Below, in pieces: positions 8,969-16,831 of a stretch of DNA of 64,000 bases (positions within the stretch are counted from its first letter, which is position 1; each line of letters begins with the position of its first letter). The stretch is from Clostridium sp. KNHs205 (GTDB lineage Bacteria > Bacillota > Clostridia > Lachnospirales > Lachnospiraceae): contig NZ_JNLE01000003.1 of NCBI RefSeq assembly GCF_000702945.1, positions 662,001-726,000 on the forward strand, read 5' to 3'. A program made the position numbers and the translations under genes. The notes under the pieces were generated by a model, which did no database searches, was not told the origin of the DNA, and saw nothing but the letters and a program-made list of their open reading frames with translations.

Positions 8969-10023
8969 TGGGCACTCCTGTACTTGAAGCGAAACATCTG
9001 GGCATCGCCTTTGGTGGTCTAAAAGCTGTAGATGATTTTAATATCAGTATCAACGAAGGCGAACTGGTAGGCCTTATCGGACCTAATGGTGCCGGTAAAA
9101 CTACTGTATTCAATCTGCTGACCGGGGTATACAAACCCACAGAGGGAGCCTTCTTCCTGTGCGGAAAGAAGATGAACGGAAAAAAGATACATCAGGTGGT
9201 TCAGGCAGGAATTGCCCGCACCTTTCAGAATATCAGACTCTTTAAGACCATGACGGTTCTTGATAATGTTAAAGTGGCTTTTGGCATGAAGTTCAAATAC
9301 CGCCTGGGCAGTGCCTTGTTCCGCTATACCACCTTTTGGAAAGAGGAAAAGGATATAGAAGAAAAAGCAATAGATCTGCTTAAAATCTTCGGTCTTGAGG
9401 ATAAGGCGAATTATATTGCAAGTAATCTTCCTTATGGACAGCAGAGAAAGCTTGAAATTGCCAGAGCTCTAGCTACAGGCATGAAGCTGCTGCTCTTGGA
9501 TGAACCGGCGGCGGGAATGAATCCGACTGAGACTGCTGAGCTGTTAGCCTGCATCAATGTTATCCGAGAACGATTTGGTATTGCAATTCTATTAATTGAA
9601 CACGATATGAGTTTGGTTATGAAGATTTGTGAAAGAATCGTTGTAATAGATTATGGCATAACCATTGCTGAGGGACTGCCGGCAGAAATCGCTGCCAATC
9701 CCAAGGTTATCATGGCATATCTTGGCGCAGATGACGAAGAGGATGAATTTTTAGATGAAGATGCTGACGGTAAATCAGCCTCAGAGAAAGACGAAGTAAA
9801 AGAGACAGAGAAAAACGCAGTAAATGAGACAGAGAACAACACAGTAATCGAGTCAGAGAAAGACGCAGTAATTGAACCAGAGAAAGACACAGTAATTGAG
9901 TCGGGGGAAGAGCCGGTCAACATTTCAGAAAATGAGTCAGTAAAGGCATCAGAAAATGAATCCATTTATAGCACAGAGACAGGCCTAAACAATAATCTAG
10001 TAAATGAGCAGGGGAAGGAGTAG
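8968..10023 (+). CDS. livG: Branched-chain amino acid ABC transporter ATPase LivG with long acidic repeat tail
   Basis: ATP-hydrolysing subunit of the importer. Walker A GPNGAGKTT is at residues 38-46, the LivG-type signature region NLPYGQQRKLEIARAL follows, and Walker B is LLLLDEPAAGMNP. The normal LivG fold ends near residue 252, but this protein continues for about 100 residues (253-351). The extra tail is acidic and built of about 8-residue units such as ETEKNAVN, ETENNTVI, ESEKDAVI and EPEKDTVI, encoded by 24-bp imperfect DNA repeats from about 9802. Such a tail is not usual for LivG and its role is unknown. AAGGAGGAA lies just before the start. It is followed after 7 bp by livF. Confidence 0.92.
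   Translation: MGTPVLEAKHLGIAFGGLKAVDDFNISINEGELVGLIGPNGAGKTTVFNLLTGVYKPTEGAFFLCGKKMNGKKIHQVVQAGIARTFQNIRLFKTMTVLDNVKVAFGMKFKYRLGSALFRYTTFWKEEKDIEEKAIDLLKIFGLEDKANYIASNLPYGQQRKLEIARALATGMKLLLLDEPAAGMNPTETAELLACINVIRERFGIAILLIEHDMSLVMKICERIVVIDYGITIAEGLPAEIAANPKVIMAYLGADDEEDEFLDEDADGKSASEKDEVKETEKNAVNETENNTVIESEKDAVIEPEKDTVIESGEEPVNISENESVKASENESIYSTETGLNNNLVNEQGKE
9802..9985 (+). repeat. 24-bp coding tandem repeat in the livG tail
   Basis: Imperfect in-frame 24-bp units encode octapeptides of the pattern E-x-E-(K/N)-(N/D)-(A/T)-V-(I/N). About seven units are visible from codon 279, the later ones more diverged. The period is a multiple of three, so copy-number change would keep the frame. 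Confidence 0.75.
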
Positions 10024-10030
10024 GTAAAGG

Positions 10031-10735
10031 ATGTTAAAAGTTGAGAATCTTGACGTATCTTATGGTGCCATCCATGCCTTGCATAATATCAGCCTGACGG
10101 TAAATGACGGAGAGGTGGTATCATTAATTGGAGCAAATGGTGCCGGAAAGACTACCACTCTTCATGCCATAACCGGTCTTATTGAGAGCTCATCCGGCAG
10201 TGTGGAATATGACGGTAAAGACTTACGTAAGACAAGAGCCAGTGACATCATAACTCTTGGAATGGCACACGTGCCGGAAGGGCGCCATGTGTTTACAAGA
10301 ATGACAGTGCAGGAGAACCTTGAAATGGGAGCCTTCATTCTTAAGGATAACTCCATGGTTAAGAAGAACATGGATATGGTGTATAATTATTTTCCAAGAT
10401 TAAAGGAACGGCGCAAACAGCTTGCCGGTACTCTCTCCGGCGGTGAACAGCAGATGCTCGCAACCGGCCGTGCCTTGATGAGCAATCCCAGAATTGTACT
10501 GATGGATGAGCCGTCCATGGGATTATCCCCCCTTTTAGTAAAGGAAATCTTTAAGATTATCCGCACCCTTCACAATAATGGGATAACAGTTCTATTAGTA
10601 GAACAGAATGCGAAGATGGCATTGGCAATTTCTGACAGGGCATACGTCCTTGAGACAGGTTCCATTACCATGAGCGGCAAGGCATCTGATTTATTAAAAG
10701 ATGAAAATGTGAAGAAAGCATATCTTGGAGCATAG
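10031..10735 (+). CDS. livF: Branched-chain amino acid ABC transporter ATPase LivF
   Basis: Second ATPase of the importer; it pairs with LivG under the LivHM channel. It is 234 residues, the usual LivF size. Walker A GANGAGKTT lies near residues 36-44, the signature LSGGEQQMLATGRALM is complete, and Walker B is IVLMDEPSMGLSP. GGTAAAGG precedes the ATG. It is the last gene of the operon; the operon terminator at 10770-10814 directly abuts a group II intron. Confidence 0.93.
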   Translation: MLKVENLDVSYGAIHALHNISLTVNDGEVVSLIGANGAGKTTTLHAITGLIESSSGSVEYDGKDLRKTRASDIITLGMAHVPEGRHVFTRMTVQENLEMGAFILKDNSMVKKNMDMVYNYFPRLKERRKQLAGTLSGGEQQMLATGRALMSNPRIVLMDEPSMGLSPLLVKEIFKIIRTLHNNGITVLLVEQNAKMALAISDRAYVLETGSITMSGKASDLLKDENVKKAYLGA

Positions 10736-10769
10736 TAGAATTGTCCAGCCTATTTAATATGAATTGATG

Positions 10770-10814
10770 AGAGCAGATACTTTATGTCAAAAATATAAGG
10801 TGTCTGCTCTTTTT
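10770..10814 (+). terminator. Terminator of the liv operon
   Basis: AGAGCAGATAC (10770-10780) pairs with GTGTCTGCTCT (10800-10810) with a single wobble, the stem extends inward, and TTTT follows to 10814. The group II intron begins at the next base. Confidence 0.8.
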
Positions 10815-12659
10815 GTTTGCCCGCCATGGGCGGGCTCTAATGGGTGAAAGTCCCAAGTGCGCCTAGGCAACGTGGAAGCACATAGCTGAACAACAAGGGT
10901 GTCCACCGTGAGGTGGAATCTGAAGGAAGTTGTAGGCAAACTCTTGGTCCGACGGACAGAAATCACATATAAGGCTCTGAAATACGGATAAGTTTGCAAA
11001 AGAAGATGAAGTCCAAAAGTTGCTGGAAGTAGGAGTAAATGTGGCGGATAGATGAGAGGAAAGAGCTCGCACCTTAATCGGGGAGGTCTCACAGCGGTAT
11101 CATTTGCCGAGTAACAACGAACTGTGAGAAGTCAGCATAGTCCGTAGTAGCGAGGAAGTTTCTGTAATGGAAACGGAGCAAAGGGACGAACAATCAATCA
11201 GTTGAAGTAGGTTCCGACTTGTAGTAAACACAACATCTGTCGATGACGTCAAAGATGGTGGAAACGAACGGGACAGAAAGGAAACAACGCATGGACACAA
11301 ATAGTCTAATGGAGCAGATATTAGCCAAAGATAATCTCAATAAGGCGTATCTGCAAGTCATACGAAACAAAGGAGCAGAGGGTGTGGACGGAATGGAGTA
11401 CACAGAACTTGGTGAATACCTTTTGAAGAATGGCGAAACAATTAAAGAACAATTGCGGACACGAAAGTATAAACCGCAACCAGTAAGGCGTGTAGAGATA
11501 CCAAAACCAGAAGGAGGAGTCAGGAAACTGGGAGTACCAACAGTAACGGACAGATTTGTTCAACAAGCAGTAGCACAGGTACTCACTCCGATATTCGAGG
11601 AACAGTTTCATGACCACAGCTACGGATTCAGACCGAGTCGTTGTGCCCAGCAGGCGGTGCTTACAGCGCTGGAAATGATGAACGATGGGCACAGTTGGAT
11701 AGTGGACATTGACCTGGAAAAGTTCTTTGACACAGTAAATCATGACAAGCTGATGACAATAATAGGAAGAACAATCAAAGATGGAGATGTTATCTCGATA
11801 GTTCGAAAGTTCTTAGTTAGCGGAGTGATTATAGATGATGAATACGAGGATTCTATTGTAGGAACACCTCAAGGTGGAAATATTTCACCACTTTTAGCAA
11901 ACATCATGTTAAATGAACTGGATAAGGAAATGGAATCAAGAGGATTGGATTTTGTCAGATATGCAGACGACTGTATTATTATGGTCGGAAGCGAACTGGC
12001 AGCTAGCAGAGTAATGAAAAGCATTTCAAAGTTCATAGAAGAGAAGCTTGGATTGAAGGTAAATGTTAGCAAGAGCAAGGTGGATAAACCAAAAGGAATA
12101 AAGTATCTGGGATTTGGATTTTACTATGACACATTTGCCAAACAGTATAAAGCTAAACCACACGCTAGTTCAGTTGCAAAGTTCAAGGCAAAAATGAAGA
12201 AATTTACTTGCCGAAGTTGGGGAGTTAACAATAAGCACAAAATAGAGAAGCTAAATCAGTTGATTCGAGGTTGGATAAATTACTTCAAAATCGGTAGTAT
12301 GAAGAAACTATGCAAGAATTTTGATGGAACTATTAGATATAGGCTTCGCATGTGCATATGGAAACACTGGAAAACACCAAAGAATAGAGCAAAGAATCTA
12401 ATAAAACTGGGAATACCTAAATGGGCGGCAAGACGAACCTCTTATGCAAAGGGATTTGCAAGAGTATGTCGAAGTTCAGATATAAGCCAAGCAATAAATA
12501 ATGAGAGATTAGCCCAGTTTGGACTAATCTCAATGTTGGACTATTACATCGAAAGGTGTGTTACTTGTTAAGTTGATTGAACCGCCGTGTACCGAACGGT
12601 ACGCACGGTGGTGTGAGAGGTCGAAATTTCTCTGTTAAGAGAAATTTCTCCTACTCGAT
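10815..12659 (+). mobile_element. Group II intron with intact maturase, inserted at a terminator (class C-like)
   Basis: A complete self-splicing retroelement of about 1.85 kb. The 5' end is placed at GTTTGCCCGCC (10815) directly after the T-tract of the liv terminator. It is followed by the GGGTGAAAGTCCC segment common near the 5' end of bacterial group II introns. The maturase ORF lies at 11291-12571. Domain V is visible at about 12581-12612: ACCGCCGT pairs with ACGGTGGT around a GAAC tetraloop, and the triad reads CGC. Domain VI is an 11-bp perfect hairpin (12623-12648) ending CCTACTCGAT at 12659. Insertion just after a terminator stem is the known habit of class C (IIC) introns. The boundaries are inferred from sequence pattern; the 5' pentamer GTTTG deviates slightly from GTGYG. 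Confidence 0.88.
11291..12571 (+). CDS. ltrA: Group II intron reverse transcriptase/maturase
   Basis: Intron-encoded protein that binds its own intron RNA, aids splicing and reverse transcribes it during retromobility. Reverse-transcriptase blocks are intact: RRVEIPKPEGGVRKLGVPTV, GFRPSR, the YADD active site and the GTPQGGNISPLLAN block. A maturase X domain follows (GWINYFKIGSMK). No HNH endonuclease follows, as in class C, D, E and F introns. The chosen start, ATG at 11291 (MDTNSLMEQILAKDNL), has AAAGGAAA upstream and aligns with known family N-termini; an in-frame upstream ATG at 11243 would add 16 residues of intron RNA sequence. The length of about 426 residues matches class C proteins. 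No inactivating lesion is seen. Confidence 0.92.
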   Translation: MDTNSLMEQILAKDNLNKAYLQVIRNKGAEGVDGMEYTELGEYLLKNGETIKEQLRTRKYKPQPVRRVEIPKPEGGVRKLGVPTVTDRFVQQAVAQVLTPIFEEQFHDHSYGFRPSRCAQQAVLTALEMMNDGHSWIVDIDLEKFFDTVNHDKLMTIIGRTIKDGDVISIVRKFLVSGVIIDDEYEDSIVGTPQGGNISPLLANIMLNELDKEMESRGLDFVRYADDCIIMVGSELAASRVMKSISKFIEEKLGLKVNVSKSKVDKPKGIKYLGFGFYYDTFAKQYKAKPHASSVAKFKAKMKKFTCRSWGVNNKHKIEKLNQLIRGWINYFKIGSMKKLCKNFDGTIRYRLRMCIWKHWKTPKNRAKNLIKLGIPKWAARRTSYAKGFARVCRSSDISQAINNERLAQFGLISMLDYYIERCVTC

Positions 12660-12818
12660 TGCAATACTTTTATGCTGTTACAGGTTTTACTATACTGAAA
12701 CTCTTATATATGGTAATATTTAGTTATAGATGTTAAAGGATAGAAATTTATGGGCGGAGAATTATTACTTCACGAATTTTGCAATAAATTAAAGATACTA
12801 TGAAAGGCAGGAGAAGAA

Positions 12819-13688
12819 ATGTTAGAAATACCGGAAAGCACTACCCTTGCAAGACAGCTGAACGAAACAGTACAAGGAAAAGTTATTAAGTATGTTGAAG
12901 CCAACAAATCTCCTCATAAATTTGCCTGGTATTTTGGCGATCCAGGGGAGTATGATACTTTGCTTGGCGGAAAAAAGCTCGGTTTGGCTATTGCCAGAGG
13001 CGGAATGGTCGAGGTGCAGGCAGAGGATTGCAGGCTTTTGTTCGGTGATGGAGCTGCACTGAAGTATTTTGAGGATGCGGATAAAGCACCGAATAAAAAT
13101 CAACTTTATATTGAATTCACAGATAGGACAGCCCTTATAGCTACGATACAAATGTATGGCGGGCTGTGGGCTTATAAAGAAGGGCAGAATGATAATCCCT
13201 ATTATATTGGTTCCTGTGAGAAGCCATCACCTCTCAGCGACGAATTCACCTATGAGTATTTCAGAGCACTTTATACGGAAGCTTTGGAGAAGAAGTCAGT
13301 GAAAGCATTTCTTGCCACAGAGCAGAGAATCCCGGGGATAGGAAACGGTGTAATACAGGATCTGCTATATCAGGCAGGAATCCATCCCAAGAGTAAAATG
13401 AATACGCTTACAGAAACTGATATAGAGAAGCTCTATCATACAACCAGGAAAGTACTGACGGAGATGATTGAGGGCGGCGGACGTGATACAGAGAAAGACC
13501 TGTTTGGAAATCCAGGCGGCTATATAACTTATATGAGTAAGAACTCCTATGGAGAACCCTGCATAAAATGCGGATATCAGATACGTAAGGAGAACTTCCT
13601 TGGGGGTACTATATACTTTTGCGAACATTGTCAGAAGGACAACCTTATTAAAAACAATATGAAAAAACAATATGAAAAAGCAATATGA
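12819..13688 (+). CDS. MutM/Nei-family DNA glycosylase-like protein lacking the N-terminal catalytic proline
   Basis: Member of the Fpg/Nei superfamily of base-excision DNA glycosylases. The 289-residue product has the N-terminal beta-sandwich domain, an H2TH region (RIPGIGNGVIQDLLYQAGIHPKSK) and a C-terminal zinc finger of form CxxC-x16-CxxC (PCIKCGYQIRK...YFCEHCQ). Canonical Fpg begins MPELPE, where Pro2 is the Schiff-base nucleophile. Here the protein begins MLEIPE, so Pro2 is Leu while Glu3 and Pro5 are kept. A clostridial subfamily of this kind exists from memory, and activity is uncertain. AGGAGAAGAA precedes the ATG. The last residues are encoded by a 13-bp tandem repeat, so the C-terminus after the zinc finger is probably variable. 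Confidence 0.8.
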   Translation: MLEIPESTTLARQLNETVQGKVIKYVEANKSPHKFAWYFGDPGEYDTLLGGKKLGLAIARGGMVEVQAEDCRLLFGDGAALKYFEDADKAPNKNQLYIEFTDRTALIATIQMYGGLWAYKEGQNDNPYYIGSCEKPSPLSDEFTYEYFRALYTEALEKKSVKAFLATEQRIPGIGNGVIQDLLYQAGIHPKSKMNTLTETDIEKLYHTTRKVLTEMIEGGGRDTEKDLFGNPGGYITYMSKNSYGEPCIKCGYQIRKENFLGGTIYFCEHCQKDNLIKNNMKKQYEKAI

Positions 13689-13808
13689 AAAAGCAATATG
13701 AGAAAGCAATATGAAAAAGCAATATGGTAAGCAATATGAGAAAGCAATATGAAAAAACAATATGAGAAAGCAATATGAAAAAGCAATATAGTAAGCAATA
13801 TGAAAAAA
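13655..13808 (+). repeat. 13-bp tandem repeat (about 12 units) overlapping the 3' end of the glycosylase gene
   Basis: The unit is CAATATGAAAAAG with variants CAATATGAGAAAG and 12-bp CAATATGGTAAG or CAATATAGTAAG. Units tile from 13655 to 13808. The 12-bp variants at 13720 and 13784 are 64 bp apart, showing a higher-order five-unit period. Since 13 is not a multiple of three, gain or loss of a unit changes the C-terminal reading frame. Confidence 0.9.
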
Positions 13809-13950
13809 ACATTATGATAATAGCATGATAAACTTCAGATTGTCTGAATTGTTGCTTTGTCAAGTTGCAATTTCTTCAGGGGTTGTAGAAATTAGCTGGA
13901 GCTAGCTATTCTAAATAAAATAATTATTTTCGAGAAGTGAGTATAGAGTA

Positions 13951-13982
13951 AAAGGAGTTGCCAAAAATCAGGCAGCTCCTTT
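13951..13982. terminator. Bidirectional terminator between convergent genes
   Basis: A 12-bp stem AAAGGAGTTGCC (13951-13962) with GGCAGCTCCTTT (13971-13982), one wobble, lies between the glycosylase (+) and SDR (-) genes. Terminal A and T runs give a T-tract on both strands. Confidence 0.75.
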
Positions 13983-14023
13983 ATTATGTTAACAGATAGG
14001 TTTTAGTATTAATTCCTAAGAAC

Positions 14024-14821
14024 TTAAATTGCCGGCATAACCTTACCGCCGGACACCGGTATATAAGCACCTGTAGTAAAGGCAGCAAGATCAGAAGCAA
14101 GAAAGCATACCATGTTGGCGATATCCTGGTCCGTTCCTCTGTGTCCCAGAGGAACAGTCTTATCATATTCCGGCTGCACCTCCTGGCTCTTAGCCCGGTC
14201 ATTGTCGCTGATTGTCCATCCGGGGGCAACTTGATTAATGGTTACATTATAGGGACCGACTTCTTTGGCAAGACAACGAACGACGCCATCCAATCCGCGC
14301 TTACCGGCAACATAAGCAGATTGATAGGGATCAGCCAAAGCGGCGCATTCGGTATTGATAACTACGATTCTGCCGTATTTCTGGTCAATCATATGAGGCA
14401 CAAAGGCCTTGTTCATATATACGTTATGCATAACGCAGCTTTCAAACTGCGTGTAATAATCAGATACATCCTGTTCCAGAACACTTTTCCACTGATATTG
14501 TATAACGGCATTGTTAACGATTATATCCGGTTTGCCAAATTCTTCATATACTTTATCCCTCATGGCATAAATACTCTGTTCCTTGGTTATATCAGCCTGA
14601 AAGATTCCGGCTTCCCGTCCCATAGATCTGACCTGTGCAGCCAGTTCCTCTGCTTTTACCTGATTGCTATGATAATGTATGGCAACGTCAGCACCGCATT
14701 CTGCAAGAGATAATACGATTCTGCGGCCTAGTTGTCCGGTACCTCCGGTTACAATTGCTCTTTTATTCTCCAGATTAATCTTCATGTAGTTCTTGTATGA
14801 TGTATTTATTAACAAATACAT
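14024..14821 (-). CDS. Short-chain dehydrogenase/reductase
   Basis: NAD(P)-dependent oxidoreductase of the classical SDR family, about 265 residues. The Rossmann glycine motif TGGTGQLG lies near residues 25-32, NNA follows beta-4, and YVAGK gives the catalytic Tyr and Lys. The catalytic Ser position (13 before the Tyr) is Thr in INTECAAL, an unusual but tolerated replacement, so activity is likely but not certain. ATG at 14821 is chosen because AAGGAGAG lies 5-6 bases upstream; an in-frame Met at residue 13 (MKINLENKRAIV) is the more usual SDR start but has a poor site. The substrate cannot be read from the sequence. It faces the sugar locus across a 480-bp divergent region. Confidence 0.85.
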   Translation of the reverse strand: MYLLINTSYKNYMKINLENKRAIVTGGTGQLGRRIVLSLAECGADVAIHYHSNQVKAEELAAQVRSMGREAGIFQADITKEQSIYAMRDKVYEEFGKPDIIVNNAVIQYQWKSVLEQDVSDYYTQFESCVMHNVYMNKAFVPHMIDQKYGRIVVINTECAALADPYQSAYVAGKRGLDGVVRCLAKEVGPYNVTINQVAPGWTISDNDRAKSQEVQPEYDKTVPLGHRGTDQDIANMVCFLASDLAAFTTGAYIPVSGGKVMPAI

Positions 14822-15188
14822 CAATACTCTCCTTTCTCCTTTACGATTTGCTTCTTTAATAGGTATTGATCTGGTTAACAGCCAGGGAGATCCAATTGCA
14901 AGCCTGTTCTCTCCATGGAAAGGTCAGCAGTATTTGGCATAGTTTATAACATAGTATGATAAATATAACTCTCATGTCAAGAGCGTTATCCCTATTGCAT
15001 GTGAATGTATTTATCTTTCCATGGGAAACTTATAATAACCGATTATCATACAAATAAAGTAAAGGATAGTTATTTCAGTACAGAAATCACTATCTATTTT
15101 TGCGAATAGAATAATATTTGAAAAATATTGTACAAATTAGATGCAATAAATTATAATTATTTGCATAAATAGATGAATAATAATATAA

Positions 15189-15198
15189 CAACCGGTTG
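15189..15198. promoter_or_regulatory. Candidate LacI-family operator overlapping the -35 element
   Basis: Perfect 10-bp palindrome CAACCGGTTG, of the type with central CG bound by LacI-family repressors. It overlaps the first bases of the -35 box of the sugar operon. The likely ligand-binding partner is the LacI regulator at 20408-21385, by inference. Confidence 0.5.
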
Positions 15199-15224
15199 AC
15201 ATATATTTATGAGAATGCTATAAT
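15196..15224 (+). promoter_or_regulatory. Predicted sigma-A promoter of the sucrose/oligosaccharide operon
   Basis: Perfect TTGACA (15196-15201), 17-bp spacer, perfect TATAAT (15219-15224), about 80 bp upstream of the binding-protein start. The remainder of the 14822-15302 gap is AT-rich with no gene seen. Confidence 0.8.
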
Positions 15225-15302
15225 TCACTTACAACAAAGCGCGAAGTTGTCAGACAGGATAAGGGAAGCAAAGATTACGAAATCAGTATTGGAGGAGAAA
15301 TT

Positions 15303-16691
15303 ATGAAGGTTAAGAGGATTGTTGCTGTTATGACAGCAACAATAATGATGGCCGGTATACTAACCGGCTGCGGCAGTAATAACGATTCAGTCACCACAGG
15401 AAACAAGAACAACAATTCCGGTAATCAAGCTCAAGAGACGGAGCCTGCAACTACAGCACCGGCTACAGAGGCAGGAGAGGTAAAAGACTTATCAGGAACC
15501 AAGATATCTTTTTTAAACAGTAAGGGTGAAATTCAGACTGCACTGGAAGAAATGGCTGCTGCCTTTGAAGAAGAAACGGGAGTTGTTGTTGAAATAATTG
15601 CCTGTGGTGCCGGAGAATCACCTTACACCAAGATAACCAGTATGTATAATTCCGGAACAGCGCCCACCATGGCCATGCTGGATACTACCGATATTGTTGC
15701 ATTAGCGAAAGAGCATGCACTGGACTTATCCGAGGAGTTATGGGTAAGCCAGTGTGAGAATCAGCTGACCAGGATTGATGATAAAGTGTACAGTTTTCCT
15801 TTCTGTGTGGAGGGAAGAGGCTTGATCTATAATAAGAAAGCCATAGAAGACACTCTTGGAACAGGCTTTGACCCCGGTTCGGTCAACTCTTATGATGCCT
15901 TGAAGAAGCTTCTTGAAGAACTGCGTGCAGGCGGTATGGAGAACCCGGTGGTAATCTCCAAGGAGGATTGGTCTCTTGGTGCACATCAGCTTGGATTTAT
16001 TTATGATACCTATAACGGCACTACAAAGGGCAGCCAGGAACTGATCGGAAAATTAAAGGATGGCAGCTTAAAGGTAGAGGATTATGAAAGATACAATCAA
16101 TTTATTGATACCATGAATTTACTGTTGGACTACAATATCAATGGAAAAGATCCTCTGGGAGCACTTTATGAGCAAGATCCAATTTTTCTGGCTGACGGGG
16201 AAGCTGCAATTTGGGCAAACGGCTCCTGGGCATGGCCCAACATAACGGAGGCAGGTGCATCCTCAGAAGACCAATACGGTTTTATCCCTTTTGTATTAGG
16301 CAATGATACCACGGATTTTGCAAATAATGCCATTCAGGCGTCCGCAAGCAAGCAGGTAATGATAGACTCGACCAAAGCTACGGAAAATGAGGTTGCAGCA
16401 GCAAAAGAGTTCATAAACTGGCTGGTATTTAATGAACAGGGACAGAAGATGCTGGTGGAAACGGCAGCTATAATACCTGCCTGCACCAATAATACTTATG
16501 AAGCCCTCGATCCTCTGGGTAAAGATATTCAGACCAGATTGGCGAAAGAAGAGACCTACTCTTCTTCCTACATTGCCCCTTCCGACCACTGGAGCGTCCT
16601 GGGCACCGCAATGCAGAAATATATTGCCGGAAAGAGCAGCAAGGAAGAACTGGCTGCATCTATTGATAATTACTGGACATCACAGAAATAA
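15303..16691 (+). CDS. Sugar ABC transporter substrate-binding lipoprotein
   Basis: Extracellular binding protein of a CUT1-type carbohydrate importer (solute-binding family 1). It is 462 residues. The lipoprotein signal ends in ILTGC with Cys23 as the lipidation site, followed by an Asn/Thr-rich linker to about residue 60. The mature domain begins KISFLNSKGEIQTALEEMAAAFEEETG, and the late motif DGEAAIWANGSWAW is typical of the family. GGAGGAGAA precedes the ATG. Two CUT1 permeases and sucrose phosphorylase follow, so sucrose or a related glucoside/fructoside is the probable ligand. No matching ATPase is in the cluster, so a shared MsmK/UgpC-type ATPase elsewhere is expected. Confidence 0.9.
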   Translation: MKVKRIVAVMTATIMMAGILTGCGSNNDSVTTGNKNNNSGNQAQETEPATTAPATEAGEVKDLSGTKISFLNSKGEIQTALEEMAAAFEEETGVVVEIIACGAGESPYTKITSMYNSGTAPTMAMLDTTDIVALAKEHALDLSEELWVSQCENQLTRIDDKVYSFPFCVEGRGLIYNKKAIEDTLGTGFDPGSVNSYDALKKLLEELRAGGMENPVVISKEDWSLGAHQLGFIYDTYNGTTKGSQELIGKLKDGSLKVEDYERYNQFIDTMNLLLDYNINGKDPLGALYEQDPIFLADGEAAIWANGSWAWPNITEAGASSEDQYGFIPFVLGNDTTDFANNAIQASASKQVMIDSTKATENEVAAAKEFINWLVFNEQGQKMLVETAAIIPACTNNTYEALDPLGKDIQTRLAKEETYSSSYIAPSDHWSVLGTAMQKYIAGKSSKEELAASIDNYWTSQK

Positions 16692-16831
16692 AGCACTAAC
16701 AGCAGAAGCATAATTTTGGCTGAAAGGGGGCTGGTGCTTTGGCAGCAGCCTCCTAATAGCCTGATAACATGCCAATTTTATTTGTTTACCGGTAAGCAAG
16801 CGGGATTCCGGAGAAAGAAAGGACTGTAATA

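Noticed and set aside
9651..9965. Serine-rich minus-strand frame opposite livG
   Set aside because: It mirrors the acidic repeat tail of livG and has no start signals; an antisense shadow.
12571..12660. HNH endonuclease domain of the intron protein
   Set aside because: The ORF ends right after the maturase X domain and domain V follows; there is no room for an HNH domain.
13365..13863. Minus-strand frames rich in FSYCFFILL repeats
   Set aside because: They are antisense readings of the 13-bp repeat and of the glycosylase gene, without ribosome sites.
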